A DNA stretch of 64,000 bases from Bacteroidota bacterium (GCA_016702705.1 JADJDM010000016.1:144537-208536); one strand, 5' to 3'. Positions 28,398 to 40,454 are shown, counted from the first letter of the stretch. Translations and numbers: made by a program. The notes: generated from the letters alone by a model not told the origin.

Positions 28398-29738
28398 ATG
28401 AAAAACGTCAACAATTTAAAAAAAATCTTCCTGCTATTAACAGCTATTGTTTTAATTAATAAGAGTTCTTTAGCGCAAAATATTTATACGGATTTTCTTA
28501 AAACCGCAAATTTTTTAAAAGAAAAGAGTATGTATGGCTATTTTAATCAAGGCACAAAAGATGCCCCAAAATATTGCCATTATGAGTCATCAAGAAAATG
28601 CGAAATTTCAAATATTGAAAGAGTAGATGGTAATGTGGTATCTTTAAAATGGATTTTGCTTATATTGTTACTGATAAATTAAAACCTAACGCAACTGATT
28701 TCCCTACTTATTGGACTGCGGGTTCAACAGTTGTAGTATTTTATAAAGAGTATTTGATTATACTATCTGCAGACCCAGCAACTTCAGATGATTTTGAAAT
28801 AAAACAGTGGTTTATGCTTGGTAAAATGGGTATAAAAGAAAAAATAACTGCTGATATGAATTACAGTTCTAATAAAATTAAACCACCTTTTACCAAAGAA
28901 GAACTAATACTACATTTAAAACCATTTGTAGATGCGAGCAGAGCAAACAAAAGCAACAAAGAAGCCAATGCTAAAGCTGCTGCAGCTGAACATTTAGCTA
29001 AGTTTTCTATTAAAGGAAAGGATGTAACTAAAATAGAAATTGAAACCAAATATAACAGTTCTAGTTTTGGAGTTGGTTCAACATTTGATTATGGTATTAT
29101 CGCTACATTAAAAGATGGCTCTACTATAAAAACTTCAAACCTAGGTGGAGAAGGTTATATGGACGATTACAATGTTGTTGTATCAGGTAGTTATGAAAAT
29201 GGTAAGGTGAGTTCTAAGCCATTCAAATATTTAGGTGATTATGTACTAATTTCTGTTACTTCTAAACACCATGCGACTATGAAGAAAGTAGAGAAAATTA
29301 GTATTTACTTACAACGAAACTGTTGTGTTAAATTTTAATGGTCAGTGGACTACAAGTAATGGCGATAATGGTAAATCTGTAAGAATAGATGTGAAAACTG
29401 CTAAACACAGCGAAACTGGAGAAGAAATTTTAGAATACAAAATCTATGATGATATAGGTAAATTGATTCATGTTGTAAAATTAAAAAGAGATGTTTTGCT
29501 AAAAGTAAGTTGTAACGGTGGATATGCAGATAAACAATACAACGCTGAAAAAAGAGCTGGTAACGGTGGGAATGGCGGTAATATTACTTTAAATGTGGAC
29601 CCAAGCGTAGGCGATAATTATCAATTTGATTACAGCAACATAGGTGGTAATGCAGGTACAAATACAAAAAATCCATTAAATAATGGAACTAATGGTAGAG
29701 ATGGTAAATTTACAAAAAACGTAAAAACAGTAAATTAA
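28398..29738 (+). CDS. Exported protein of unknown function, apparently split by two frame breaks
   Basis: Three overlapping reading frames (28398-28682, 28649-29338, 29325-29738) appear to be one gene of about 446 codons. The first break is at an A-run near 28645 (four As where five restore the frame). The second is at a T-run near 29308. The joined protein has a signal peptide (LLLTAIVLINKSSLAQ), a mixed alpha/beta body (ITADMNYSSNKIKPPF; DVTKIEIETKYNSSSFGVGS), and a Gly/Asn-rich end (RAGNGGNGGNITLNVD). No family is recognised. It could be real decay or sequencing error. It is flanked by 38-bp direct repeats and followed by a strong terminator. Confidence 0.6.
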
Positions 29739-29756
29739 TTAGATAAATTTTAGATA

Positions 29757-29799
29757 AACAAACCAAGCCTGTTCCCAAAAAGAGCAGGCTTGGTTTGTT
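29757..29799 (+). terminator. Strong hairpin terminator
   Basis: A 15-base perfect inverted repeat (AACAAACCAAGCCTG / CAGGCTTGGTTTGTT) around a 13-base loop, 19 bases after the unknown gene's stop. The right arm is T-rich. It probably ends the upstream transcript. Confidence 0.75.
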
Positions 29800-29865
29800 A
29801 AATAGATTATCAAAATCACAAAAGAATTTTTGGTTCGACTCATTAACAAATAACTGAATTAAAAT

Positions 29866-29903
29866 ACTTCGTCATTCGGAAACCCAAAACCTTCATTGGG
29901 AAA
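29866..29903 (+). repeat. 38-bp direct repeat, copy 2
   Basis: It differs from 28295-28332 at one base (T for C at 29893). The intergenic stretch 29739-30054 holds only the terminator, this repeat, the inverted repeat at 29975-30013 and the leader of the next gene. Confidence 0.75.
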
Positions 29904-29974
29904 TAAATTTCCTTTTTCATTCCTGTAAAACTTAATATTGTTACATAAAACGTTAATCAATAGTTTATGAAATA

Positions 29975-30013
29975 GCCATGTAGCGAAACATAAGCACAAA
30001 ATAAATACATGGC
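29975..30013 (+). other. Inverted repeat in the leader of the propeller protein gene
   Basis: GCCATGTA (29975-29982) and TACATGGC (30006-30013) are perfect complements separated by 23 bases, ending 41 bases before the ATG at 30055. It could be an operator or a leader stem-loop. Confidence 0.35.
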
Positions 30014-30054
30014 GTATAGCATATGACAATTTAAAAAACAATAAATATCTACAT

Positions 30055-32676
30055 ATGAAAAAATTATTACTCTCTATTTCAATTATTTCCTTATTTGCAG
30101 GTGCTGGTAAAGCGCAAATGCCCCTAACAGTTGGGCATCAATGGACAAAGGTGTTTCCAGCAACAAGTGTGCAAACAGAACAGGCTGGATCGGCAGTTAC
30201 CCCCGATGGCCATCTTATTTCTGCTACTAATTACAGAAATGCTGTAGATGCAGACCCAAATCCTAATTCTACTGTAACCGTGAGTGGTGCAAGTAATTAT
30301 TACAATGGAATCATTACCATATTAGATCAAAATGAAAATTATCATGCGCATTTAAATTTTGCAAATACAACAACAGATACAAAAATTGTGAGTGTAGCAA
30401 CTGATAGTGATAATAATATTTACGTATTGGGATACACTTCTGCAAATATTACTTTAGGCACTGTAAGTCCAATCACATTAACTATTACAGGTAGCTCAGG
30501 TAATTATTTTTTGGTTAAAATGAATACGAATGGACTTCCATTATGGGCATACTCATTTAATAGAACAATGAACCAAACAAAGCTTAATACAATTACTGTA
30601 GGAGATGTAAATGGGTCTAACAGATTGTTTGTTGGAGGTTACTCTACATCGGGATTTAATACGGATATTAAAAATAGTTCAGGTAGCGCTTTGTTTAATC
30701 CTGGCGGCGCAATTGCATACCCTATAATGATTAGCTACGATACTGATTGTAATTATGTAACTTATAATTATATGAATGTTAGTAATACAAATGCTTATGG
30801 TGAGATTACTTCTATTGCTCTTAAAAATAATAATCTTTATTTAACGGGAGTATTTGGAGGGAATTTTCAAATTCCACCAATTAGTGTAAATATTGCAACT
30901 AAAGGAGCTTATGATGTATTTGTTGCTAAGTACAATGCAATAGATTTACAGCCAACTTGGGCAGGAAGATTAGGAAGTAATAATAACGATTATAGTAAAG
31001 ATATTGCTGTAGATGATAACGAAAATGTATATGTTACTGGAGAGTTTGAAGGAAGTGGTTTTAATTTCGACCCAGCTGCAGCTGGAACATCACTTGCTAG
31101 TGCGCAAAACATCTTCCTTACTAAACTTAATTCTAGCGGTGTTTTTGCTTGGGGAAGACATTTTTATGGAGGTGTTTCAACAGCAGAACTTGTAAATAGT
31201 ATTGCGGTTACGGGTGCTGGAGATGTATTCATGACAGGTCAAATTCGTTTACGTGTAACTGTAGAAGACCATCTTGGAAATTATATTACAATGGTTAATC
31301 CATCAGCACTTAATAACAACAACGCTTTAGATATTTTTCTTTATCGTTTAAATAGTTCAGGTGGCATAGAAATGACCACTCATTTCGGAGGTTCTGGTAA
31401 TACTGCTGGCTCCAGTTTTCCTTCAACAAACTTTGAAAAAGGTGTTGATCTTAATTTACATAATGGACACCTCTATCTAAGTGCTAATACTACTATATTT
31501 AGAAATTTTAATGCTGAGAATATAGATTTTAATCCTGCGCCATTTACTTTTGGCGGATTAACAGATTATTTATCTAGCAGCAATCAACGGTCAACAGCTA
31601 CTCTTACTAAATATTATTTGTGTACAGATAATTCTTCAGCTAGTTTCCCAAGTTCAGTAGTGGGTACTTGTCCTAATAATTATTTGCAGTACGTTCCAAA
31701 TCCAAATAGCTCAGCCTATACTTACCTATGGAGTTGCACAGATTTAGGAATTAGTTCAGATTCGACAATATTAAACATTGCAAATCCATCTGCAGCTTAT
31801 GGTGGAAAAGTTGTAAACTTACAAATGACGGATGCAAATGGTTGCTACAAACACCTATCTGCACCAATTGATGGAAGTGGTTTAAGTGCCGCAAGTACAA
31901 CTATTACTGCTGCCGCAACTGACCTTTGTAATGCTAACGATTACACGTTTACCGCAACAGGAAATGATATTAGTTGGTATGCCAATGCTTTTGATACAAT
32001 TCCGGTAGCAAGTGGAAATAGTTACACATATACTCCTTTGTTACAGCAAACTACTGCAATGGCAATTTACGCGGCTACAACCAACACATTAACAGGTTGT
32101 GAAGAACCAAGAGCTTTGCATAGTTTTACAGTTGGTGTGGTTCCTCAACCAATATTAGATTCAATAAATTCAGGTCCATTTGTTGGCTGCGCAGATGGGC
32201 AACCAAGATATTTGACTGTCTCTAATAATGTAAATATATTCGCAGATTCACTTTCAAGCACGGTAATAGGAAACACATCGAGTTGGTGGGATTTAGGAAG
32301 TTATTACAACATGAGTACTCCCGACACAATAACCATATGGATTGAAAGATTAGGATACATTGGGTTAACAAATTCAATTCCTTGCGAGAGCTTTAGACGC
32401 CCAGTAAGTTTTATACTTAACGATTGTAGCATAGGAATAAACGAAAACACTGATTTATCAAGCACGCTTAAAGTTTATCCAAATCCGGTGAAAAACATAT
32501 TAAGTATTGAAAGCAAAGTATCCTCAAAAATTAGTGTAGTAAATTTGTTGGGAACAGTTGTTACTACTGCGGAAATAAATTTTGGGACTAATAAATTAGA
32601 TGTTAGCAATCTTGCATCAGGCGTTTATTTTATTCAAACCCCAAACGGTGCTTTTTCAAAATTTGTAAAAGAATAA
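30055..32676 (+). CDS. Secreted propeller-repeat protein with T9SS type A sorting domain
   Basis: 873 residues. The signal peptide is MKKLLLSISIISLFAGAGKA. Repeats such as DIAVDDNENVYVTGEFEG and SIAVTGAGDVFMTGQIR follow the SBBP pattern. From about residue 540 there are Cys-containing Ig-like segments. The last 75 residues are a type A sorting domain (LKVYPNPVKNILSIES ... GVYFIQTPNG), which directs passage through the T9SS and is then cleaved. Function outside the cell is unknown. Confidence 0.88.
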   Translation: MKKLLLSISIISLFAGAGKAQMPLTVGHQWTKVFPATSVQTEQAGSAVTPDGHLISATNYRNAVDADPNPNSTVTVSGASNYYNGIITILDQNENYHAHLNFANTTTDTKIVSVATDSDNNIYVLGYTSANITLGTVSPITLTITGSSGNYFLVKMNTNGLPLWAYSFNRTMNQTKLNTITVGDVNGSNRLFVGGYSTSGFNTDIKNSSGSALFNPGGAIAYPIMISYDTDCNYVTYNYMNVSNTNAYGEITSIALKNNNLYLTGVFGGNFQIPPISVNIATKGAYDVFVAKYNAIDLQPTWAGRLGSNNNDYSKDIAVDDNENVYVTGEFEGSGFNFDPAAAGTSLASAQNIFLTKLNSSGVFAWGRHFYGGVSTAELVNSIAVTGAGDVFMTGQIRLRVTVEDHLGNYITMVNPSALNNNNALDIFLYRLNSSGGIEMTTHFGGSGNTAGSSFPSTNFEKGVDLNLHNGHLYLSANTTIFRNFNAENIDFNPAPFTFGGLTDYLSSSNQRSTATLTKYYLCTDNSSASFPSSVVGTCPNNYLQYVPNPNSSAYTYLWSCTDLGISSDSTILNIANPSAAYGGKVVNLQMTDANGCYKHLSAPIDGSGLSAASTTITAAATDLCNANDYTFTATGNDISWYANAFDTIPVASGNSYTYTPLLQQTTAMAIYAATTNTLTGCEEPRALHSFTVGVVPQPILDSINSGPFVGCADGQPRYLTVSNNVNIFADSLSSTVIGNTSSWWDLGSYYNMSTPDTITIWIERLGYIGLTNSIPCESFRRPVSFILNDCSIGINENTDLSSTLKVYPNPVKNILSIESKVSSKISVVNLLGTVVTTAEINFGTNKLDVSNLASGVYFIQTPNGAFSKFVKE

Positions 32677-32716
32677 TTAACTAAATAAGCTAATTCAGAA
32701 CTAGACTTAAATGGAT

Positions 32717-32756
32717 AAAACGAGGTGTCTCAAAAGGGACGCCTCGTTTTGTTTTT
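32717..32756 (+). terminator. Intrinsic terminator after the propeller protein
   Basis: AAAACGAGGTGTC (32717-32729) pairs with GACGCCTCGTTTT (32738-32750) with one G-U pair, followed by GTTTTT. It lies 40 bases after the stop at 32676. Confidence 0.8.
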
Positions 32757-32838
32757 GGCGTACTACGTGCCAGTGGGTATTTTACCTAAACAAAGCATTT
32801 TAAATGAGGATATTAGCATATAATGATTAATTTTGTTC

Positions 32839-35800
32839 ATGTTTCAGAAACGACTTTGGTGGATCATATTCTTTAGTTTGTCTTTTTATTTGGGCTATTC
32901 ATGTCCGGGTACACCGCAATTTACTTTGCCTGCAACTTGGTGTGTAAACAGTCCAGTTACATTTAATAATACTTCAACCAATAACGCACAATCGTATACT
33001 TGGACATTTGGTGATGCGAGTGCAGCTGTTACTGTTACCAATGATAATGACCAATTGCATACTTATACGGCTCCAGGAAATTATCAAATAAAATTGATTC
33101 GTACTTTTAGTAATGGTTGTAAAGATTCAGTAACTCATTCAATAAATATTGTTGCAAACAATCAAGCGCCACCATCATTTAATTTTTCTCCTAACAATGG
33201 TTGTGCTAATGTTCCTGTAAATTTTACAAACACAACACCTAGCCCGGGCTCATTAACTTTTAATTGGAATTTTGGCGACCCAGCATCAGGCGGAGATAAT
33301 ACAGAAAACACACAAAACTCAATTCACGAATTTACTGCAACAGGTTCTGGAGGAAGTACTCCATATACTGTTAGTTTAACTCTACTAACAATATCGGTTG
33401 TAGCAATTCAGCATCGCAAACGGTAACTATTGGTAACAAACCTGATGCAACTTTAATTGATTCAAATATTTTTAGCTCATTCAGTAATTGTGGTAATCCT
33501 AATCTAACACCTGCAAGTCCAGTTTATCACATTGCGGTGCAAAATGGTTCAACAACACAAGCTGCTAATGCAACTTATAATATTGATTGGGGTGATGGTT
33601 CTCCTGATTTTACAGGGGCAACATTTGTTCAGGAATCACATGATTTTTTAGGTTTAGGGATTTTTACAATAACCTTAACTATTAATGGAACTAATGGTTG
33701 TGTAGCAACCGAATCATACCAAGTGTTTAATCTAACTAATCCTTCCGTTGGTTTAGGTAGCCCTGGAAGTACTGTTGGTTGTGCGCCTTTTACATTAACT
33801 TTCCCCGTTACATTAGATAGCGCAAATTTAAATTACACAACCTATCGTTTTAATTTTGATGATGGATCTCCTGAAGTTTTATGGACTCCTCCTGCAGTGT
33901 TCACCTCAATTACTCACACCTTCGATGCGCCATCCTGTGGCCGTCCAGGAAATCAATACACTGTAAAGGTAACTGCAAAAAATGCTTGTGACTCTACACA
34001 AGCAACAGTTAATAATATTAAAATTTCATCGAAGCCAACTGCCGAATTTTCGGCCTCTCCTAATCCAGGTTGTGTAAATGCGCCTGTAACATTTACTAAT
34101 TTAACTACTCCAGGTTGTAATGCCATTAATGGAAGTACTGTTACTTCTTTTGTTTGGAATTATGGTGATGGTACAGGTAACACTGTTGCAAACACTTCTT
34201 TTCTTCCAACATCTCACACATATACTGCAACAGGAACTTACACGGTTAGCTTAACAGCAACTTCATCCTGTGGACCAAGTACTTTTACTATGGCAGTTAA
34301 TATTCTTGGGCCTCCAATTGCAAAATTTACAATTACTCCGCCTGCTTGTGCACCCGTTACAATTAATACAACGAATCAATCAACTGGCGATTCATTAAGT
34401 TATAACTGGAATGCAATTCCTGCAGGTTGGGCATTTACTGGTGGTACAGATGCTAATGATTTAAATCCACGATTTTTATTTTCGAGTGCAGGAACTTATA
34501 CGATTACTTTAACTACAACTAATCCTTGCGGTGTTAGTATTAAAGACACTATCATTACAATTAAATCTGTCCCAATAGTTACATTAAATGCTATTCCAGG
34601 AGGTTGTCAACCTTATGTTGTAACACCTAGTGCAACTTACAATGCAGGTGGTGGAACTATCTCTGCTTACGCCTGGAATTTTACTGGAGGTTCACCTACA
34701 TCCAGTGCTTTAGATATTGCTCCAAGTATTACATACAATGCTGCAGGTAATTATACAGTAACTATTCGTGCTACAAACGAATGTGGTTTTTCAACAGCAA
34801 CGCAAAGTTTTACTGTTAGTCCGCAACCTACAGCTAATGCAGGTTCTAATACATCTGTTTGCGGAGGAAGCCCTGCGCAAATTGGAAGCGCTTCAGTTGC
34901 TAATTTAACGTATTCTTGGTCGTCTATACCTGCAGGTTTTTCATCTGCTGTTTCTGACCCAACTGTTAACCCAACCGTAACAACAAATTTTGTGGTAAAT
35001 GTTTCAAATGGTTTGTGTTCTACAAATGATACTGTTGAAGTTGCAGTAAATCCTGCACCTACAGTTATTGTTGGGCCAAATCAAACGCTTTGTATTTTGG
35101 ATAGCGATATTACTTTAACAGGTACACCAGTAGGTGGAACTTGGAGTGGAACAGGTGTTACAGCGGGAGGCGTTTTTTCTCCAACTACTTCGGGTGTTGG
35201 TTCTTATTCCTTAACTTATAGTTATACTGATGTAGCAACTACTTGTTCAAGTTCGGGTACCTTAACAATAGATGTAACACCACTGCCTGTTGTATCAGCT
35301 GGCATAGATGTTTCTGAATGTAATCAGCCTGGTACAACAACCTATATTGGCTCACCAGTTGGTGGTTCATGGAGTGGAACAGGTATTACTGGTGCTGGTG
35401 TTTTTACTCCATCAACAGCTGGTAACGGAATACATGAATTAATTTATTCTTACACCGATGGAAATGGTTGTTCTAATAAAGACACGATGTTTGTTACTGT
35501 TCAAGACCCAAGCACAGTGAATGCAGGAAATAATGATACCCTATGTTTAAACGCAGGTGTGTTAACACTGACAGGTTTCACGCCCGCAGGCGGTACTTGG
35601 ACAGGGACTGGTGTTGTAGGAAATACATTTGACCCTAGTACTGCAGGTGTTGGCACAACAACAATTACTTATTCGTTTGGTTCAGGAACTTGTGCATCAA
35701 CAGGTACACGTGATGTTGTTGTAAAAGCATTGCCAGTTGTAAGTGCAGGAGCGAACGCAACGGTATGTTTAGATGCTGCTGATTTTAATATGACGGGTTT

Positions 35801-38800
35801 TAGGCCAGCCGGTGGAACTTGGACTGGGCCAGGAATTACAAATGCAACACTCGGAACATTTGATGCATCGACAGCAGGATTGGGAGCACATTCATTAACC
35901 TATAGTTATACAGATCCAATTACAAATTGTACCAATGCAGCTGTAAAAACAATTACAGTTACTGGATTGCCAATTGTTGATGCAGGTGCAGGAACAACGT
36001 ATTGCAATCAACCTAGTACAATTACATTAAGTGGATACTCTCCAGTTGGTGGTGTATGGACGGGAAGTGGAATTACAAATGGTGCAGCAGGAACTTTTGA
36101 CCCATCTATTCCAGCGCTAGGTAACGATACATTAACTTATACTTTCACCGATGCAGGTGGTTGTTTTAATTCGGATACAATTATTAATTTAATTATTGCC
36201 CCACAAGTTGCTGATGCTGGTATTAATGATAGTGTTTGTATTGATGCAAGTGCATTTAATTTAAGTGGATATTTTCCAGCTGCTGGTGGTGCATGGAGCG
36301 GAATAGGTGTTGACGCTGCTGGTTTATTTACTCCTTCTGTTGCAACAGTTGGAACTTATACATTAACCTATACATTTGGTGTTGGAACTTGTTTAACTAC
36401 TGATACAAAAGTTGTTGTTGTAAAACCTTTGCCAATTGTTGTTGCTGGTTTAGATCAAACAACATGTATAAGCTCAGATGCTTTTGCATTAACAGGGTTT
36501 AGTCCAGCAGGTGGAACATGGAGCGGAGCAGGTGTTGATGCAGCAGGAACTTTTACTCCACTGACAGCTGGTGTTGGCGTTCACACATTAACATACACTT
36601 ACACCGACCCAATAACCAATTGTTCTGATTCAAGAACAAAAACAGTTGAAGTTGGCGCATTGCCTGTAGTTAATTTTAGTTTACCTGCAACAAGTTGTAT
36701 AGATAATCCAACAGTATTTACAAATAGCACAACAGGTGCAACAACTTTTGATTGGAGTTTTGGAGATGGTGGAACGGATGTGTTAGAAAATCCTTCTCAT
36801 GTTTATACTGCAACTGGAACTTACACGGTTGAATTAATTGCAACAAGTATTATTGGTTGTAAAGATTCTATCGAACAAACAATACAATTAACAGCCCCGC
36901 CTGTTGCTAATTTTTCTACAAGTCCTGATTCTGGTTGTGCGCCTTTGAGTGTAAGTTTTGTAAATGGCTCAAGCGGAGATTTTATTTCGTTCACTTGGGA
37001 TTTAGGAAACGGTACATCTGTAACAGATACAACACCAGTTGCACAAATTTATCAGCAAGGTTTGTATGATACTACATATTATATTTCTCTTACAGTTACC
37101 AATCAATGTGCAAGTGTTGGATATTTTGATTCGGTTGTTGTGAATCCAATTCCAGTTGTGGATTTTGGCCCTAACTTAAATGAAGGCTGTTCTCCTTTTA
37201 CACCTTTATTTAATAATACTTCTACAGGTAATTCGGATGTGTACACTTGGAATTTTGGTGATGGTGGTCCAATAAGTAATTTAGTTAATCCAAATAACCA
37301 TACGTTTTTTACCGGAGATTCGGATACAACTTTTATTGTAACATTAATTGGAGTTAACGAATGTGGAAGCGATACCATGTCGCATCCAATTGTTGTGCAT
37401 CCTAATACAGTAACAGCATTTTTTAATACAAGTACAACTTCGGGCTGCGCACCACATACAGTAAGTTTTACCAATTACTCAACAGGCGGAACATTTATTA
37501 CTTGGGATTTTGGTGATGGAAATACATCAACACAAACAAGTCCAACACACACATATTTAACTGCTGGTACTTACACTTGTTATCAATATGTAAACAATGG
37601 ATGTAGTTATGATACAACAAGTATGGTGATTACAGTTAATCCACCACCAAGTTTATCATTTACTCCTTCGCCAATAATCACATGTGCTAATCAACCTATC
37701 ACATTTAATAATACATCAGTTAATGCAGTTAATTTTGATTGGTATTTTGGAGATGGTGATTCTTCTAATTTAGTTAGTCCTTCACATAGCTTTGATACTG
37801 CTGGTGTTTATACGGTTATGTTAATTGGTACATCCACAACTTTTGGTTGCAGAGATACAACAACACTTAACGTAAATATTAATTCATTACCAATTCCGCA
37901 ATTTGTTACTAACGTTGCTTTTGGTTGTATGCCTTTGCCGATCAACTTTGCCAATAATTCTTCTAATTCTAATTTTTACACTTGGAATTTTGGTGATGGT
38001 AATACTTCTGTACAAGCAAATCCTTCCCACACATATGCTGATCAAGGAATTTATACGATTACTTTAGTTGCCGAAAATTTAAATGGTTGTAAAGATTCTA
38101 TAACGGGGCAAGTAAACGTGTATCCTAAACCTGTTGCTTCGTTTGCTATGTCATCACAATATTCGTGTAATTTCCCTGTTGATGTAAACATGATTAATAA
38201 TTCAACTGGTGCAGATGCGTATCAATGGGATTTAGGAAATGGAACTACAACAGCAATAAATAACCCGCAAGCAAACTATACAGCAAACGGACCTTACACT
38301 GTTTCTTTAATTGCGTCTAACACATTTGGTTGTACAGATACAACTACGCAAATTTATAACGTGTATCCAACTCCTGTTGTAAACTTTACTCCAAGTTCTG
38401 TTTTAGGTTGCGAAGCTTTTGGTGTTACTTTTAGTAATGAAACACAAGATGGAAATACCTATATCTGGACATTTACTGATGGAGGAACTTCAACTGATAG
38501 CGCGCCAAGTCATGTGTTTCAAGATAGCGGAGTGTATGGCGTTACTTTAATTGCAACTAGTTTTGCAACTTGTTCAGATACATTAGTGATGAATAATTTA
38601 ATTACAGTTAATCCTTCTCCTACTTCTGATTTTGGATATAATCAATTATACAGCGAAGGAATTCCAAATGGTGGCATTCAGTTTTTAAATATGTCGGAAG
38701 GTGCAATTTCTTATATATGGAATTTTGGCGATGGGGCAGGAACCAATACTGAAACACATCCTGAGCATCAGTTTCCAGGTGTTGATACATACAATGTAAC

Positions 38801-39191
38801 ATTGATTTCTGAAAACCAATATCAGTGCAGAGACACAATTGTAAAACCAGTTAAGGTAGATTATTTCCAAGGATTGTTTGTTCCTAATGCATTTGTGCCA
38901 AATAGTGCGTTTGAAGATTTACGTTATTTTATTCCTAAAGGAAAAACATTAAAGGAATATAAACTACAAGTTTTTAATACCTGGGGGACTTTAATATTTG
39001 AATCGGATAAACTAGATGGAACAGGCGCACCTGTTGAAGGTTGGGATGGAACCTATTTAGGTGAACCTTGCGCACAAGATGTGTATGTGTGGAAAGTAGA
39101 AGCAATATTTAGAAACGATGAAGTGTGGTTGGGTAAAGAGTATTCAGATAAAGAAATTAAGAATTCGGGAACGGTGACGTTGTTGAGATAA
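32839..39191 (+). CDS. Giant PKD-domain surface protein with T9SS type B sorting domain, one frame break
   Basis: The ATG at 32839 opens a signal peptide (MFQKRLWWIIFFSLSFYLG). The reading frame breaks near 33381; adding one base (ACTCTACT to ACTTCTACT) joins it to the long frame ending at 39191, giving about 2,117 residues. About 15 PKD-like units (YTWNFGDG, FDWSFGDG, ITWDFGDG) lie on both sides of seven tandem 75-80-residue Ig-like repeats at about 35060-36665 (GGTWSGTGV..., LTYSYTD, spaced Cys). The C-terminus (FVPNAFVPN ... YKLQVFNTWG ... GWDGTYLGEPC) is a gliding-associated type B sorting domain. PorP/SprF follows, the usual arrangement. An adhesin or surface-filament role is inferred. 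Confidence 0.85.
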
Positions 39192-39219
39192 GTAAAATTG
39201 AAGATTGAATAAGTAGAAT

Positions 39220-39314
39220 GTCGCTTCTCGACTGCTCTCGAAGTGACAAACGAAATTTATGTTGAAGTGAACGGATTATAAATGAAATAAAATTGTCAGG
39301 TCGAGCGCAGTCGA
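39220..39314. repeat. Inverted pair of TCGA-bounded intergenic elements
   Basis: TCGACTGCTCTCGA (39228-39241) and TCGAGCGCAGTCGA (39301-39314) are inverted copies matching at 13 of 14 bases, 59 bases apart. The first also sits in a local hairpin, GTCGCTTC (39220-39227) with GAAGTGAC (39240-39247). Elements containing TCGAGCGCAGTCGA recur between genes in Bacteroidota. They occupy the gap between the PKD gene and porP/sprF. Confidence 0.55.
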
Positions 39315-39338
39315 TACTGGACAATCGAAGAATAAAAA

Positions 39339-40418
39339 ATGAAAACGAAAAATAAAATAGTAATTGTGATTCTGTTCTTGTTTGCATTAAATGAAATGCG
39401 AGCACAAGATCCTGCGTCGTCACAATTCTTTTTTAACCCATTGTATTTAAATCCTGCTTTTGCTGGAACAACAAAGGGTGCGCGTTTTGGTGGAATCTAT
39501 CGTAATCAATGGCCAAATGTACCGAGTAAGTTTGTTACTTATAATGCGTGGGGAGATATTTATAATCCTTTGTTTCATGGCGGGCTTGGTTTAATTGCAA
39601 TGCAAGATGTATCAGGAGAAGGAATGTTTAAAACAACTACTATCGGGTTTGTGCAATCGTATGAACGTGCAATTCCTAAAGTAGTGCGCCTACGTGCAGG
39701 TTATAACATTACAGCAATTAATAAAAAAATAGATTTTAGTAGATTAGTTTTCCCTGATCAATTAGACCCAGTGATGGGACAAATTTATGCAAGTAAGGCA
39801 AACCCTGGCGTTGCAGCAGGTAAAACCTTTATTGATTTTACTGCAGGATTTATTGCAGACGCTCCTAACTTTACGATTGGTGGAAGTCAGGTTACTAATA
39901 CTGTTGGATATGTTATGAATCATTTAACTGAGCCGCAGCAATCTGTTATTGGTGGTAACGGAACATTGCCTCGTAAGCATACTGTACATTACACAATGAT
40001 TATTTCGGTTAAAGGTGATGGTCCAAAGGAAAAGATGACTTACATTTCTCCAAATATTATTTGGGAAAAGCAGGGTAACTTCACAAGTTCTGTATTAGGT
40101 TTTTATGTTACAAAGGCTCCTTTAATTGGTGGTTTGTTTTACAGGAAAAGAGAGTTTGCTAATTTTAGAGATAGTGATGCCTTTATTGTTTATTTAGGTG
40201 TGAAATATGAATTTAGTAAAACTGCTGATGTACGTTTTGGTTATAGCTATGATGTAACAGTAAATAAACTCTCTTCAAATGCGCTTGGTGCTCATGAGTT
40301 ATCTATCGTGTTTGATTTTAAAGGTGCAACTTTGTTTTCTAAAAACATGAAACTAAAACGCAAGCACAGAAAAGCGGTTGATTGCGAAGATTTTGGGAGC
40401 AAGAGTTTGATTTTTTAA
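39339..40418 (+). CDS. PorP/SprF family type IX secretion outer-membrane protein
   Basis: The 359-residue protein has a signal peptide ending at NEMRAQDPA and the family's N-terminal pattern SQFFFNPLYLNPAFAGTTKG, followed by RNQWPNVPSKFVTYN. The rest is beta-barrel-like and ends near SIVFDFKG. Members help attach or secrete T9SS type B cargo and are often encoded next to such a giant protein, as here. It should act in the outer membrane as partner of the PKD protein. Confidence 0.9.
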   Translation: MKTKNKIVIVILFLFALNEMRAQDPASSQFFFNPLYLNPAFAGTTKGARFGGIYRNQWPNVPSKFVTYNAWGDIYNPLFHGGLGLIAMQDVSGEGMFKTTTIGFVQSYERAIPKVVRLRAGYNITAINKKIDFSRLVFPDQLDPVMGQIYASKANPGVAAGKTFIDFTAGFIADAPNFTIGGSQVTNTVGYVMNHLTEPQQSVIGGNGTLPRKHTVHYTMIISVKGDGPKEKMTYISPNIIWEKQGNFTSSVLGFYVTKAPLIGGLFYRKREFANFRDSDAFIVYLGVKYEFSKTADVRFGYSYDVTVNKLSSNALGAHELSIVFDFKGATLFSKNMKLKRKHRKAVDCEDFGSKSLIF

Positions 40419-40454
40419 ATGGATAATTTCTGCTAAATTCGTTCGTGATTAGTT

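Noticed and set aside
35060..36665. CRISPR-like periodicity inside the PKD gene
   Set aside because: The repeats are diverged protein-coding units of about 230 bases, not short identical repeats with unique spacers.
37103..37474. 123-residue minus-strand frame within the PKD gene
   Set aside because: It is antisense to PKD coding sequence; its composition mirrors the repeats and there is no start context.
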